From NCBI GenBank assembly GCA_003222555.1, contig QHWL01000050.1:6312-14339 (forward strand): a stretch of DNA of 8,028 bases. Direction: 5' to 3'. Of this stretch, positions 1-5,685 are shown one piece after another. Below the pieces are notes generated by a model that saw only the letters and a program-made list of their open reading frames with translations, did no database searches and was not told the origin of the DNA. The stretch is from Acidobacteriota bacterium (lineage in GTDB: Bacteria > Acidobacteriota > Vicinamibacteria > Vicinamibacterales > CAVVIG01). Each line of letters opens with the position of its first letter. Positions within the stretch are counted from its first letter, which is position 1. The position numbers and the translations under genes were made by a program.

Positions 1-454
1 TGAGCAGATACCGATCGCCTTTCCTGACGGCGACAGTCTGAATGCCGCGCACGTCGCTGCCCGCGCCAGGCTCGGTGAGGCCGTAGGTCGCGATCTTTTT
101 CCCCTGGGCCTGGGGCACGAGATAGCGCCGTTTCTGATCCTCGCTGCCCCACGTGAGCAGCGACAGGCAATTGAGGCCGGCGTGCACCGACATGATGACT
201 CGGAGCGACGTGTCGACGTACTCCAGCTCCTCGCTGGCGATGCCCAGGCTGATGTAATCCATGCCGGCGCCGCCGTACTCCTCCGGGACGGAAATGCCCA
301 GGAGGCCGAGCGACGCCATCAGCGGAAAGACCTTCGTGTCGAAGCGGTGTTCCCGGTCGAGATCGTGAATGCGTGGGGCGACTTCACGCGCCGCCCATTC
401 GCGGACCGACTGTTCGAGCAGACGCTGCTCTTCAGTCAAGTCGAAGTTGATCAT
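1..454 (-). CDS. Acyl-CoA dehydrogenase, N-terminal part (cut by window edge)
   Basis: The reverse strand gives an open frame of 151 codons from ATG at 454 to the left edge, with no stop. It begins MINFDLTEEQ and carries the family landmarks: EEYGG at residues 58-62, SVHAGL at 89-94, WGSEDQK at 102-108, and YGLTEPGAGSD at 124-134, the flavin and substrate-binding stretch of acyl-CoA dehydrogenases. This family oxidises acyl-CoA to 2-enoyl-CoA with FAD and passes electrons to ETF. The visible part covers the N-terminal helical domain and the start of the beta domain. The catalytic glutamate would lie beyond the edge. The ATG is preceded by a weak GAGAG-like Shine-Dalgarno. Chain-length specificity (short-chain, glutaryl or other) cannot be told from this piece. 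A malonyl-CoA decarboxylase about 1 kb away fits a fatty-acid or dicarboxyl-CoA setting, but no operon links them. Confidence 0.93.
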   Translation of the reverse strand, partial: MINFDLTEEQRLLEQSVREWAAREVAPRIHDLDREHRFDTKVFPLMASLGLLGISVPEEYGGAGMDYISLGIASEELEYVDTSLRVIMSVHAGLNCLSLLTWGSEDQKRRYLVPQAQGKKIATYGLTEPGAGSDVRGIQTVAVRKGDRYLL

Positions 455-495
455 CTCTCAAGCTCGCGGCGTCTGCCGAAGCGCGTGGTCCGCCT

Positions 496-567
496 GACGG
501 CGGAGACTCCGTGCGCCTAGTGCCGCCAAAAGCGCCCGGTCCCCCGACGGCGCACGCTCCGTATGCC
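496..567. repeat. Imperfect 22-bp direct repeat upstream of the acyl-CoA dehydrogenase gene
   Basis: The 158-bp gap between the SAM hydrolase stop and the acyl-CoA dehydrogenase start holds two similar 22-mers at 496-517 and 546-567. They match at 17 of 22 positions and are offset by exactly 50 bp. The first contains a short palindrome (CGGAGACTCCG, 501-511) that the second does not keep. They could be regulator sites for the dehydrogenase gene, but in such GC-rich sequence chance similarity is quite possible. I see no clear promoter or terminator in this gap. Confidence 0.25.
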
Positions 568-612
568 GCGGCACCGGCGTCACGCATGACAAACGTTCGA
601 TACTAGCACGCC

Positions 613-1416
613 TCACCCACGCCGGATGACGTGCACCTCCGCGCCGCGCCCGAGATCGAGTTGGCTGGCCGCGCTCGCACCATTGGCAGCAATCTCGAGG
701 TGATCGCTGCTGCCAAACAGGGCGCAGACCTCCCCGGCCGACGCGTCGGCGTAGGTCGACACCACTTTCGACACCTGATGCGGGCCGACCCGAATCTCGA
801 GCGCAGGCCAATGCTCGACGCTTCCCAGCTTCTCGAACGTCTTCCGATCGATATTCGTGATCAGATTTCCAAAGCGATCGACACGCCATACCTCGCCGAC
901 GATGCGGTCGGGCTCGACCTTCGGCGGCGAGAGCTCGAGGCGATGAACCGGACCAGCCGGCCGGCCGAACGCGGACAATTCGGCGCCCTTGGCGAGCCAT
1001 GCCGCCGCCGGTGCAAACCGATCGCGCCCTTCGAAGGTCCGGCTGACGGTCGGACGCGCATAGCGGCGCTCGGTGAGTTCGACCACCCGTTTGGGCGGCG
1101 TGTCATCGAAGACGACGCTGAGCACGCCGTTGTCGGGGCCGACGAACTTGTAGTCGCCCGTCTCGCCCGCAATCCCCCGCCGCGACGACCCCACGCCGGG
1201 ATCGACAACGACGAGGAAGACGGTGCCGGACGGGAAGTAGCGATAGCACGCCGCGAGCTCCAGCGCGCCGGCGACGACGTCGTGCGGCGGCACCTCGTGA
1301 GAGATGTCGACCAACGTCGCTTCGGGGCAGATGGTGAGCGCGACGCCTTTCATCGTACCGACGTAGTGATCTCGCACGCCGAAATCGGTCAGCAGCGCGA
1401 TAACCGGACGCGGCAT
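613..1416 (-). CDS. S-adenosylmethionine hydrolase (adenosine-forming), DUF62 / SAM hydroxide adenosyltransferase family
   Basis: The 267-residue protein has the full length and motif order of the DUF62/chlorinase-fluorinase superfamily. These are LLTDFGVRDHYVG at 8-20, DISHEV at 37-42, VDPGVGSSRR at 71-80, GPDNGVLS at 93-100, TFEGRDRFAP at 127-136, and the C-terminal-domain motif DRFGNLITN at 180-188. Known members use an activated water to split SAM into adenosine and methionine. Halogenase relatives use chloride or fluoride instead. The Asp-Arg part of the hydrolase triad is present (D72, R79), but the position usually held by His in F-H-G-R-D is Glu129 here. The extended insertion typical of the actinomycete fluorinase is not evident, so a hydrolase is more likely than a halogenase. 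No signal peptide is visible, so it should be cytosolic. The ATG at 1416 lacks a Shine-Dalgarno. It stands alone, divergent from the next gene. Family assignment is firm; the exact activity is inferred. Confidence 0.93.
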   Translation of the reverse strand: MPRPVIALLTDFGVRDHYVGTMKGVALTICPEATLVDISHEVPPHDVVAGALELAACYRYFPSGTVFLVVVDPGVGSSRRGIAGETGDYKFVGPDNGVLSVVFDDTPPKRVVELTERRYARPTVSRTFEGRDRFAPAAAWLAKGAELSAFGRPAGPVHRLELSPPKVEPDRIVGEVWRVDRFGNLITNIDRKTFEKLGSVEHWPALEIRVGPHQVSKVVSTYADASAGEVCALFGSSDHLEIAANGASAASQLDLGRGAEVHVIRRG

Positions 1417-1422
1417 GCCGAT

Positions 1423-1428
1423 AGCTTA
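1423..1428 (-). promoter_or_regulatory. Possible -10 element giving a leaderless SAM hydrolase transcript
   Basis: On the minus strand TAAGCT, a TAnnnT match, ends exactly 6 nt before the ATG of the SAM hydrolase, where no Shine-Dalgarno is visible. Transcription from such a -10 would begin at or next to the A of the ATG. No -35 box is recognisable at 17-18 bp, so the call rests on one hexamer and is tentative. Confidence 0.25.
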
Positions 1429-1475
1429 TCGAATTACCGGATGGCAGTATCGCGGAATCGCTGGATGGAGGATTC

Positions 1476-1484
1476 TGCTAGATT
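1476..1484 (+). promoter_or_regulatory. Possible extended -10 element for malonyl-CoA decarboxylase
   Basis: TGCTAGATT fits an extended -10 (TGn followed by TAGATT). It ends 6 nt before the ATG at 1491, so initiation would fall on or beside the start codon. An AGGA sequence lies between them, but only 2 nt from the ATG, which is closer than usual for ribosome binding. No good -35 is seen. Confidence 0.3.
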
Positions 1485-1490
1485 AGGAAT

Positions 1491-2927
1491 ATGAGCGACG
1501 CCGATCAGCCGGCACCCCCGATCGACAAGGCGTCACGCTCAACCGACCCCGCACGACGTCCCTCGCCCAACGAGAAGCGTCCGACGGCGGAGCCCTTCTT
1601 CCGACGAATCCTCGGCTCGCTTGGCCGGTCGCCTGCCCCCCGGCCGTCCGCCAGCGTGCGTGACGCGCGGCACGCCATCTCGATGTGCCACGCGCTGCTG
1701 TCGGAGCGCGGCGAAGTCTCGAGCGCGCGGCTCGCGGCCGAGGTGCTGGACGCGTATCGGTCGCTCGAGGCCCCGGCGTTGGACGTCTTCTTCGATCTGC
1801 TGGTCGATCAGTTCTCACCCAAACCCGACGAAGTCGTGCGGGCTGCCGACGCCTACCGCGAAGAGTCGTCGCAGGTGAACCTCATCCGCCTGCAGGCCGC
1901 CGTCGAGTCGCCGCGCCAGGAGCTATTCCGGCGCTTCAACATGGCTCAGGGCGGCACCGGGATGCTGGTCGAGATGCGGAAGCAGCTCCTGCGCACGCTC
2001 GGAGAGCACCCGCGGCGGGCGGGCCTCGACGCCGACCTCACCCACCTGTTCAAATCGTGGTTCAACCGCGGGTTTCTGGTTCTGCAACGGATCGACTGGC
2101 GCACGTCGGCGCTGATCCTCGAGCGGCTCATTCAGTACGAGGCGGTGCACGAGATTCAGGGATGGCGCGATCTGCATCGCCGGCTGGAGGCCGACCGCCG
2201 CTGCTACGCGTTTTTCCATCCCGCGTTGCCAGACGAGCCGCTCATCTTCATCGAGGTGGCGCTGACCCGCGGTATGAGCGCGAAGGTCCAGCCGCTGCTC
2301 GATCCCGATTCCGCCGTGGTCGATCCGTCCGTGGCCGACTGCGCGATTTTCTACTCCATCACCAACTGCCAGGAGGGCTTGCGCGGAGTGTCGTTCGGCA
2401 GCTTCTTGATCAAGCTGGTGGCCGAAGACCTCAGGAGAGCGTTTCCGCGGTTGAGGACATTTGCGACGTTGTCGCCAATCCCCGGTTTTCGGAAGTGGCT
2501 CGCGAGCGCCGCCGCCTCAGTGGTTGGCGATCGCATGCCCGCAGAGCTCGCCGCACTGCTCAGCGAGTTTGACGGCCGCGACTCGCTCGAGGACAAAACC
2601 ATCTCGGCGCCGATGCGCGGCGAGCTCAGCCGTTTGTGCGCCTACTACCTTCTGCATGCCAAGCACGGCAAAATGCCCCTCGATTCCGTGGCGCGCTTCC
2701 ATCTCGCCAACGGAGCGCGGCTCGAGCGCCTCAACTGGCTGGGCGACACATCGGAGATGGGCATGCGCCGCTCCCTCGGGCTCACGGTGAATTACGTGTA
2801 CCGGGTAGCCGACCTCGAGCGCAATCACGAGGCGTACGCGAGAGACTACAAGATCATCGCCTCCTATGAGTTCGAGCGGCTGGCAAAACAATCTCTGCTC
2901 GCGCGCCCCGGCGACGTAAAACCATAG
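1491..2927 (+). CDS. Malonyl-CoA decarboxylase
   Basis: The 478-residue protein matches malonyl-CoA decarboxylase, which converts malonyl-CoA to acetyl-CoA and CO2. Residues 1-55 are a Pro/Arg/Ser-rich, probably disordered leader. About 60-235 form the helical N-terminal domain. About 236-478 form the GNAT-like catalytic domain, with FFHPALP at 241-247, FYSITNCQEGLRGVSFG at 287-303, LSPIPGF at 327-333 and RFHLANGA at 402-409. Aligning by eye to the human enzyme, its Ser329-His423 dyad maps to Ser328 and His404 here, so the catalytic pair is intact. The C terminus (KP) carries no peroxisomal-type tag, as expected in bacteria. The enzyme would limit malonyl-CoA or serve malonate use. No malonyl-CoA synthetase or malonate transporter gene lies beside it, so it looks like a stand-alone gene. 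It diverges from the SAM hydrolase with a 74-bp gap and converges on the methyltransferase gene. Confidence 0.95.
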   Translation: MSDADQPAPPIDKASRSTDPARRPSPNEKRPTAEPFFRRILGSLGRSPAPRPSASVRDARHAISMCHALLSERGEVSSARLAAEVLDAYRSLEAPALDVFFDLLVDQFSPKPDEVVRAADAYREESSQVNLIRLQAAVESPRQELFRRFNMAQGGTGMLVEMRKQLLRTLGEHPRRAGLDADLTHLFKSWFNRGFLVLQRIDWRTSALILERLIQYEAVHEIQGWRDLHRRLEADRRCYAFFHPALPDEPLIFIEVALTRGMSAKVQPLLDPDSAVVDPSVADCAIFYSITNCQEGLRGVSFGSFLIKLVAEDLRRAFPRLRTFATLSPIPGFRKWLASAAASVVGDRMPAELAALLSEFDGRDSLEDKTISAPMRGELSRLCAYYLLHAKHGKMPLDSVARFHLANGARLERLNWLGDTSEMGMRRSLGLTVNYVYRVADLERNHEAYARDYKIIASYEFERLAKQSLLARPGDVKP

Positions 2928-2952
2928 GGCTGCACCCCCGACAAAGCGCTAC

Positions 2953-2990
2953 CACTGAAGGCACGGAACGGAGAAACGGAGGTCACCGAA
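2953..2990. repeat. Degenerate CAC-GA repeat in the convergent spacer
   Basis: The 80-bp spacer between the convergent malonyl-CoA decarboxylase and methyltransferase genes has related hexamers: CACTGA at 2953, CACGGA at 2962, AACGGA at 2975 and CACCGA at 2984. The spacings are 9, 13 and 9 bp. They resemble the CACGAA unit of the palindrome after nifS, but no inverted partner arm is visible, so this may be a decayed half-element or chance. No intrinsic terminator was seen in the spacer. Confidence 0.3.
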
Positions 2991-3007
2991 AACGATTTCG
3001 AGCTTTT

Positions 3008-3652
3008 CTACGCAGGCTTTCTGAACAGGATCTCGCGAAGGTTGTTCAGGAGAAGGAACGAGTCGGAGACTCTCAGGCCGGAGAAGAGGCGGATGATGTC
3101 GCGGTTGAGCAAAATCGCCTGCCGTCCGCGCGCCGCGGCGTAGGAGCGGTGCCTCAGATTCACTTCGTCGACAATGATGTATTTCGTGTAGCGCGTATCG
3201 CGCGGCCGCGCCGTGCCGAAAAAGCCGAGCAGCGCGCCCTCAGGTCTGAGCACCCGCGTCAGATGGTTGGTCAACTCCTGGGCCGCCCGGCGATCGAGGT
3301 AATCGATGAGGTCCCAGCACAGGATGCCGTCGACGGTCCCGTCCGCCTGCGGGAAACGATTCTTCAGGAATTCGGCAAACACGTCGAGCTTCCCGTCGCG
3401 GACGTGCCGATCGAGATCCGCGAAGATGTCCTCGACGAAAATCTTGCACCCGAGCTGCTCGCCAAAGAACGCGACGTTGCTGCCGACGACCGGACCGAGA
3501 TCGAGCAGGACGGGCAATTCGTGGGACGTGAGACACGTCAGGAATTTTCTGAGGGCTTTGGTGGCGAAAACAGGATCGGCGACCGACGCCGGCTGGGGAG
3601 CCGGCGTCTCGGGGTCGCTTCGACGCGGCGCAATGCGATTCAACAGGCCCAC
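3008..3652 (-). CDS. Class I SAM-dependent methyltransferase-like protein
   Basis: The 214-residue protein shows a class I (Rossmann) methyltransferase layout. A basic, Pro-rich N-terminal stretch (1-30) is followed by motif I LLDLGPVVGSN at 49-59, an acidic residue ending the second strand (FVEDIF, 72-77), DGILCWDLIDYLD at 108-120 as the strand-4 region, and LRPEGALLGFFG at 135-146 as the post-motif with the usual PEG turn. Motif I keeps the acidic residue and two glycines but lacks the classical GxGxG, so SAM binding is likely but not certain. The substrate is unknown. The start is GTG at 3652, as no in-frame start was found just upstream. Its Shine-Dalgarno is weak. It follows the bactofilin gene by 39 nt on the same strand and is probably co-transcribed, which suggests a link to bactofilin or cell-envelope processes. 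That link is inference only. Confidence 0.75.
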   Translation of the reverse strand: MGLLNRIAPRRSDPETPAPQPASVADPVFATKALRKFLTCLTSHELPVLLDLGPVVGSNVAFFGEQLGCKIFVEDIFADLDRHVRDGKLDVFAEFLKNRFPQADGTVDGILCWDLIDYLDRRAAQELTNHLTRVLRPEGALLGFFGTARPRDTRYTKYIIVDEVNLRHRSYAAARGRQAILLNRDIIRLFSGLRVSDSFLLLNNLREILFRKPA

Positions 3653-3691
3653 GAAATGAAGGTTCTCGGAATTCGCGGGGTTCGCAACTTG

Positions 3692-4252
3692 CTATGCCCC
3701 GACCCGATGGCCCGCCGCAGGGGCGCCGGGCGGCATCTGCGCCGGCTGCTGAGAAGCGGCTGCAGGCGTTCCAGGCTTCACCTCGGCCTTGGGCTGCGCC
3801 GCGCCGGCCTTGCGCTGCATGTCGACGCTGCCGCGGAAGTGCGCGCCTTCGGCAATCGCCACGCGGGGCGACACGATGTCGCCGTCCACCGACCCGTTGT
3901 CACGGATGTCGACCTTGTCGCTTGCCGTCACGTTGCCGTTCACTTCTCCGAGGACGATAACTGACTTGGCAAACACCTGCGCCTTGATTCGGCCGTTGGG
4001 GCCGATCGTCAGCACGTGATCCCGCAGTTGAATCGTTCCCTCGACGGCGCCTTCAATGGTCAGATCCTCGCTGCCGTTCAACTCGCCCTTGATGACGACC
4101 GACTTGCCAATATTCACAATGTCCCTCTCCATGTTGTGGTGGCTCGCCTCGGAGCGTGGACCAGGAACTCCCGCCGTCATCGGCGGGGGCTGCTGCGGTA
4201 GAGCCGTTGGTTGTCCACTCGGGGGCCGGACCGCTTCATCGCGTTTCCACAT
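3692..4252 (-). CDS. Bactofilin (polymer-forming cytoskeletal protein)
   Basis: The 186-residue protein has the bactofilin plan. Residues 1-44 are a Pro-rich flexible tail opening with MWKRDE. Residues about 45-145 form the right-handed beta-helix core, visible as short repeating turns of hydrophobic-Gly-hydrophobic-x-Gly type: GKSVVIKGELNG 49-60, LTIEGAVEGTI 64-74, LTIGPNGRIKAQVFAKSVIVLGEVNGNV 81-108 in outline, and VDGDIVSP 122-129. Residues 146-186 are an Ala/Pro/Gln-rich tail. Bactofilins polymerise without nucleotide into membrane-associated filaments that scaffold wall synthesis, chromosome or appendage functions. The short hydrophobic-basic N terminus could be a membrane-targeting peptide as in other bactofilins, but this is inferred. 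The start at 4252 is supported by a strong GGAGGA and an upstream promoter. It is first in a unit with the methyltransferase-like gene. Confidence 0.93.
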   Translation of the reverse strand: MWKRDEAVRPPSGQPTALPQQPPPMTAGVPGPRSEASHHNMERDIVNIGKSVVIKGELNGSEDLTIEGAVEGTIQLRDHVLTIGPNGRIKAQVFAKSVIVLGEVNGNVTASDKVDIRDNGSVDGDIVSPRVAIAEGAHFRGSVDMQRKAGAAQPKAEVKPGTPAAASQQPAQMPPGAPAAGHRVGA

Positions 4253-4257
4253 TGTTA

Positions 4258-4263
4258 TCCTCC
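4258..4263 (-). promoter_or_regulatory. Strong ribosome binding site of the bactofilin gene
   Basis: On the minus strand GGAGGA lies 5 nt before the ATG at 4252. It is the best-placed Shine-Dalgarno in the window. It fixes the start at the first Met rather than the internal Met41 and suggests high expression. Confidence 0.75.
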
Positions 4264-4328
4264 GCCTGTCTGGTTTCAGGGCGCTAGGGTCTTTGCCAGT
4301 AGTGAGTGCCGGGACCTCAAGTCTCGCC

Positions 4329-4357
4329 AGTATATGGAACCCGTCCAGGGTTGTCTA
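4329..4357 (-). promoter_or_regulatory. Sigma70-like promoter of the bactofilin-methyltransferase unit
   Basis: The minus strand carries TAGACA (positions 4357-4352) as -35 and TATACT (4334-4329) as -10, with a 17-bp spacer. Each hexamer matches the consensus at 5 of 6 positions. Transcription would start near 4322, giving a leader of about 70 nt before the bactofilin ATG. Its -35 lies close to the divergent nifS promoter region, so the two could be jointly regulated. Confidence 0.6.
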
Positions 4358-4386
4358 GTCCTTTTGTTACCGAGGGTTAGGGGGAG

Positions 4387-4395
4387 TGATACAAT
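4387..4395 (+). promoter_or_regulatory. Extended -10 promoter element of the nifS gene
   Basis: TGATACAAT is a full extended -10 (TGn plus TACAAT, 5 of 6). A TTGTTA at 4364-4369 could be the -35, but its 20-bp spacer is long. Initiation about 7 nt downstream (near 4402) would leave a leader of only about 5-6 nt before the GTG start at 4408. The same bases overlap an out-of-frame ATG at 4394. Confidence 0.45.
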
Positions 4396-4407
4396 GAACG
4401 ATTCACT

Positions 4408-5571
4408 GTGCGTGTCTATTTTGACTACAACGCGACGACTCCCCTGGCGCCTGAGGCAGCCGAGGCCACAGCCCGCGCGCTCCGCGATCAGTTCGGCAAC
4501 GCGTCGAGCGTGCATCATTTCGGCCAGCAGGCCAAAGCGGCCATAGACGAGGCGCGATCGGCGGTGGCGGCGCTCCTCAACGCCGACCCGTCCGAGCTGG
4601 TGTTCACGAGCGGGGGCACCGAATCCGATAACTTTGCGATCCGCGGCGCCGCGGAGGCGCTCGATCCGATCGGCCGACGTCATCTCATCGCAGGCGCGAT
4701 CGAGCACGAAGCGGTTCTGAACACGCTCAAGGCGCTCGCACGCCGCGGATGGCGCACCACCCTCCTGCCGGTCGATCAGTCGGGCATCGTGTCGCCGGAT
4801 CGACTGCGCGAGATCATCACCGACGACACGGCGCTCGTCTCGGTGATGCACGCGAACAACGAAATCGGCACGATCCAGCCGGTGGCCGAGCTGGCCGCCA
4901 TCGCGCACGAGCGCGGCGCGCTGATGCACACAGACGCCGTGCAATCGACGGGAAAGATTCCTGTGGACGTCCGCGCGCTCGGGGTCGATCTGCTGTCGCT
5001 CTCGGCGCACAAGTTCAGCGGGCCGAAGGGCGCGGGGGCGCTGTGGATCAAGCGCGGCACGCGCCTGCAGCCGATCCTCACCGGCGGCAGGCACGAGCGG
5101 AGCCGGCGGGCCGGAACCGAAAACGTGCCGGCGCTGGTCGGCCTCGGTGTGGCGGCCCGATTGGCGGCGTCGAAGATGAGCGCGGAGGCGGCGCGCGTCG
5201 GGGCTCTCCGCGATCGGCTGGAGGTGCGCATCTTGCGGGACGTTGGAGGGACGGCCGTCAACGGCACCCGCTCGTCGCGCGTCCCCAACACGACCAACAT
5301 CAGTTTCGATCGCGTCGAGGCCGAGAGCCTGTTGATCGCGCTCGATCTCGAAGGCGTCGCGGTGTCGACTGGATCGGCCTGCTCCTCGGGAACGCTCGAG
5401 CCGTCGCATGTCCTCCGCGCGATGGGCTTTTCGGCGCACCGCGCACAGAACTCATTGCGGTTCAGCTTGGGAATGTTCTCGACCGAAGAGGAAGTCGACC
5501 GCGTCGCCTCGCTGCTGCCCTCGATTGTCGAGAAGCTGCGGGCTCTGACCCGGAAAACGGCGTCAGCTTAG
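4408..5571 (+). CDS. nifS: Cysteine desulfurase, NifS/IscS type
   Basis: The 387-residue, PLP-dependent class V aminotransferase-fold enzyme removes sulfur from L-cysteine, giving alanine and an enzyme persulfide. The visible landmarks are FDYNATTPL at 5-13, SGGTESDN at 68-75, the PLP-stacking His100 (IEHEA), HANNEIG at 148-154, HTDAVQ at 174-179, and the Schiff-base lysine K202 in SAHKFSGPKG. They also include RAGTENV at 234-240 and the persulfide cysteine C325 in GSACSSGTLEPSHVL, which is of the group I pattern closest to NifS/IscS. With mnmA following on the same strand after 114 bp, it probably feeds tRNA 2-thiolation, much as YrvO is paired with MnmA in Bacillus. A wider role in Fe-S assembly cannot be excluded. 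An in-frame TGA at 4387 limits the start, and GTG 4408 is the only in-frame start before the conserved sequence. It has no good Shine-Dalgarno. The symbol is family-level; nothing here points to nitrogen fixation. Confidence 0.94.
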   Translation: MRVYFDYNATTPLAPEAAEATARALRDQFGNASSVHHFGQQAKAAIDEARSAVAALLNADPSELVFTSGGTESDNFAIRGAAEALDPIGRRHLIAGAIEHEAVLNTLKALARRGWRTTLLPVDQSGIVSPDRLREIITDDTALVSVMHANNEIGTIQPVAELAAIAHERGALMHTDAVQSTGKIPVDVRALGVDLLSLSAHKFSGPKGAGALWIKRGTRLQPILTGGRHERSRRAGTENVPALVGLGVAARLAASKMSAEAARVGALRDRLEVRILRDVGGTAVNGTRSSRVPNTTNISFDRVEAESLLIALDLEGVAVSTGSACSSGTLEPSHVLRAMGFSAHRAQNSLRFSLGMFSTEEEVDRVASLLPSIVEKLRALTRKTASA

Positions 5572-5579
5572 AATGCAAC

Positions 5580-5666
5580 CACGAAATCACGAAAACACGA
5601 AGACACCACGAAGAAAGAAGCAAGATCGTTTGTTTCGTGCCTTCGTGCTTTCGCGTTTTCGTGATT
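5580..5666. repeat. Palindromic 8-bp-period element between nifS and mnmA
   Basis: The gap opens with CACGAA units at 5580, 5588, 5596 and 5607 and closes with the inverted form TTCGTG at 5634, 5642, 5650 (as TTCGCG) and 5658. The right arm keeps an exact 8-bp period; the left arm does so except for a 3-bp slip in the last unit. Positions 5585-5606 pair with 5645-5666 as a 22-bp stem with 19 Watson-Crick pairs, 11 of them a perfect run (5586-5596 with 5655-5665). The inner units at 5607 and 5634 can pair with a shift. It starts 8 nt after the nifS stop and ends 19 nt before mnmA. There is no T-run after the stem, so an ordinary intrinsic terminator is unlikely. It resembles REP- or MITE-like hairpins, but no coding mobile element is attached. 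Confidence 0.8.
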
Positions 5667-5685
5667 GTCCTTGGATTTCTGAATA

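Noticed and set aside
613..1416. A SAM-dependent chlorinase or fluorinase
   Set aside because: The sequence has the shorter hydrolase-like layout with conserved D72 and R79, and no halogenated-product biosynthesis genes are nearby. Hydrolase is the safer call despite the Glu129 change.
631..1494. Long plus-strand open frame (287 codons) opposite the SAM hydrolase gene
   Set aside because: It is antisense to a gene with clear family motifs, and its translation is Arg-rich and low in recognisable structure, as expected of a GC-rich shadow frame.
3149..3964. Plus-strand open frame of 271 codons across the methyltransferase and bactofilin genes
   Set aside because: It spans two minus-strand genes with family motifs, a good promoter and a Shine-Dalgarno. 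The frame shows no motif of its own.
4276..5439. Minus-strand open frame of 387 codons opposite nifS
   Set aside because: It is antisense to an intact cysteine desulfurase with all catalytic residues. The product is Arg/His-rich and matches nothing I recognise.
5580..5666. CRISPR array or integron attC site
   Set aside because: The repeated unit is only 8 bp with no unique spacers, and the lower-stem core sites and flanking cassette features of attC are absent.
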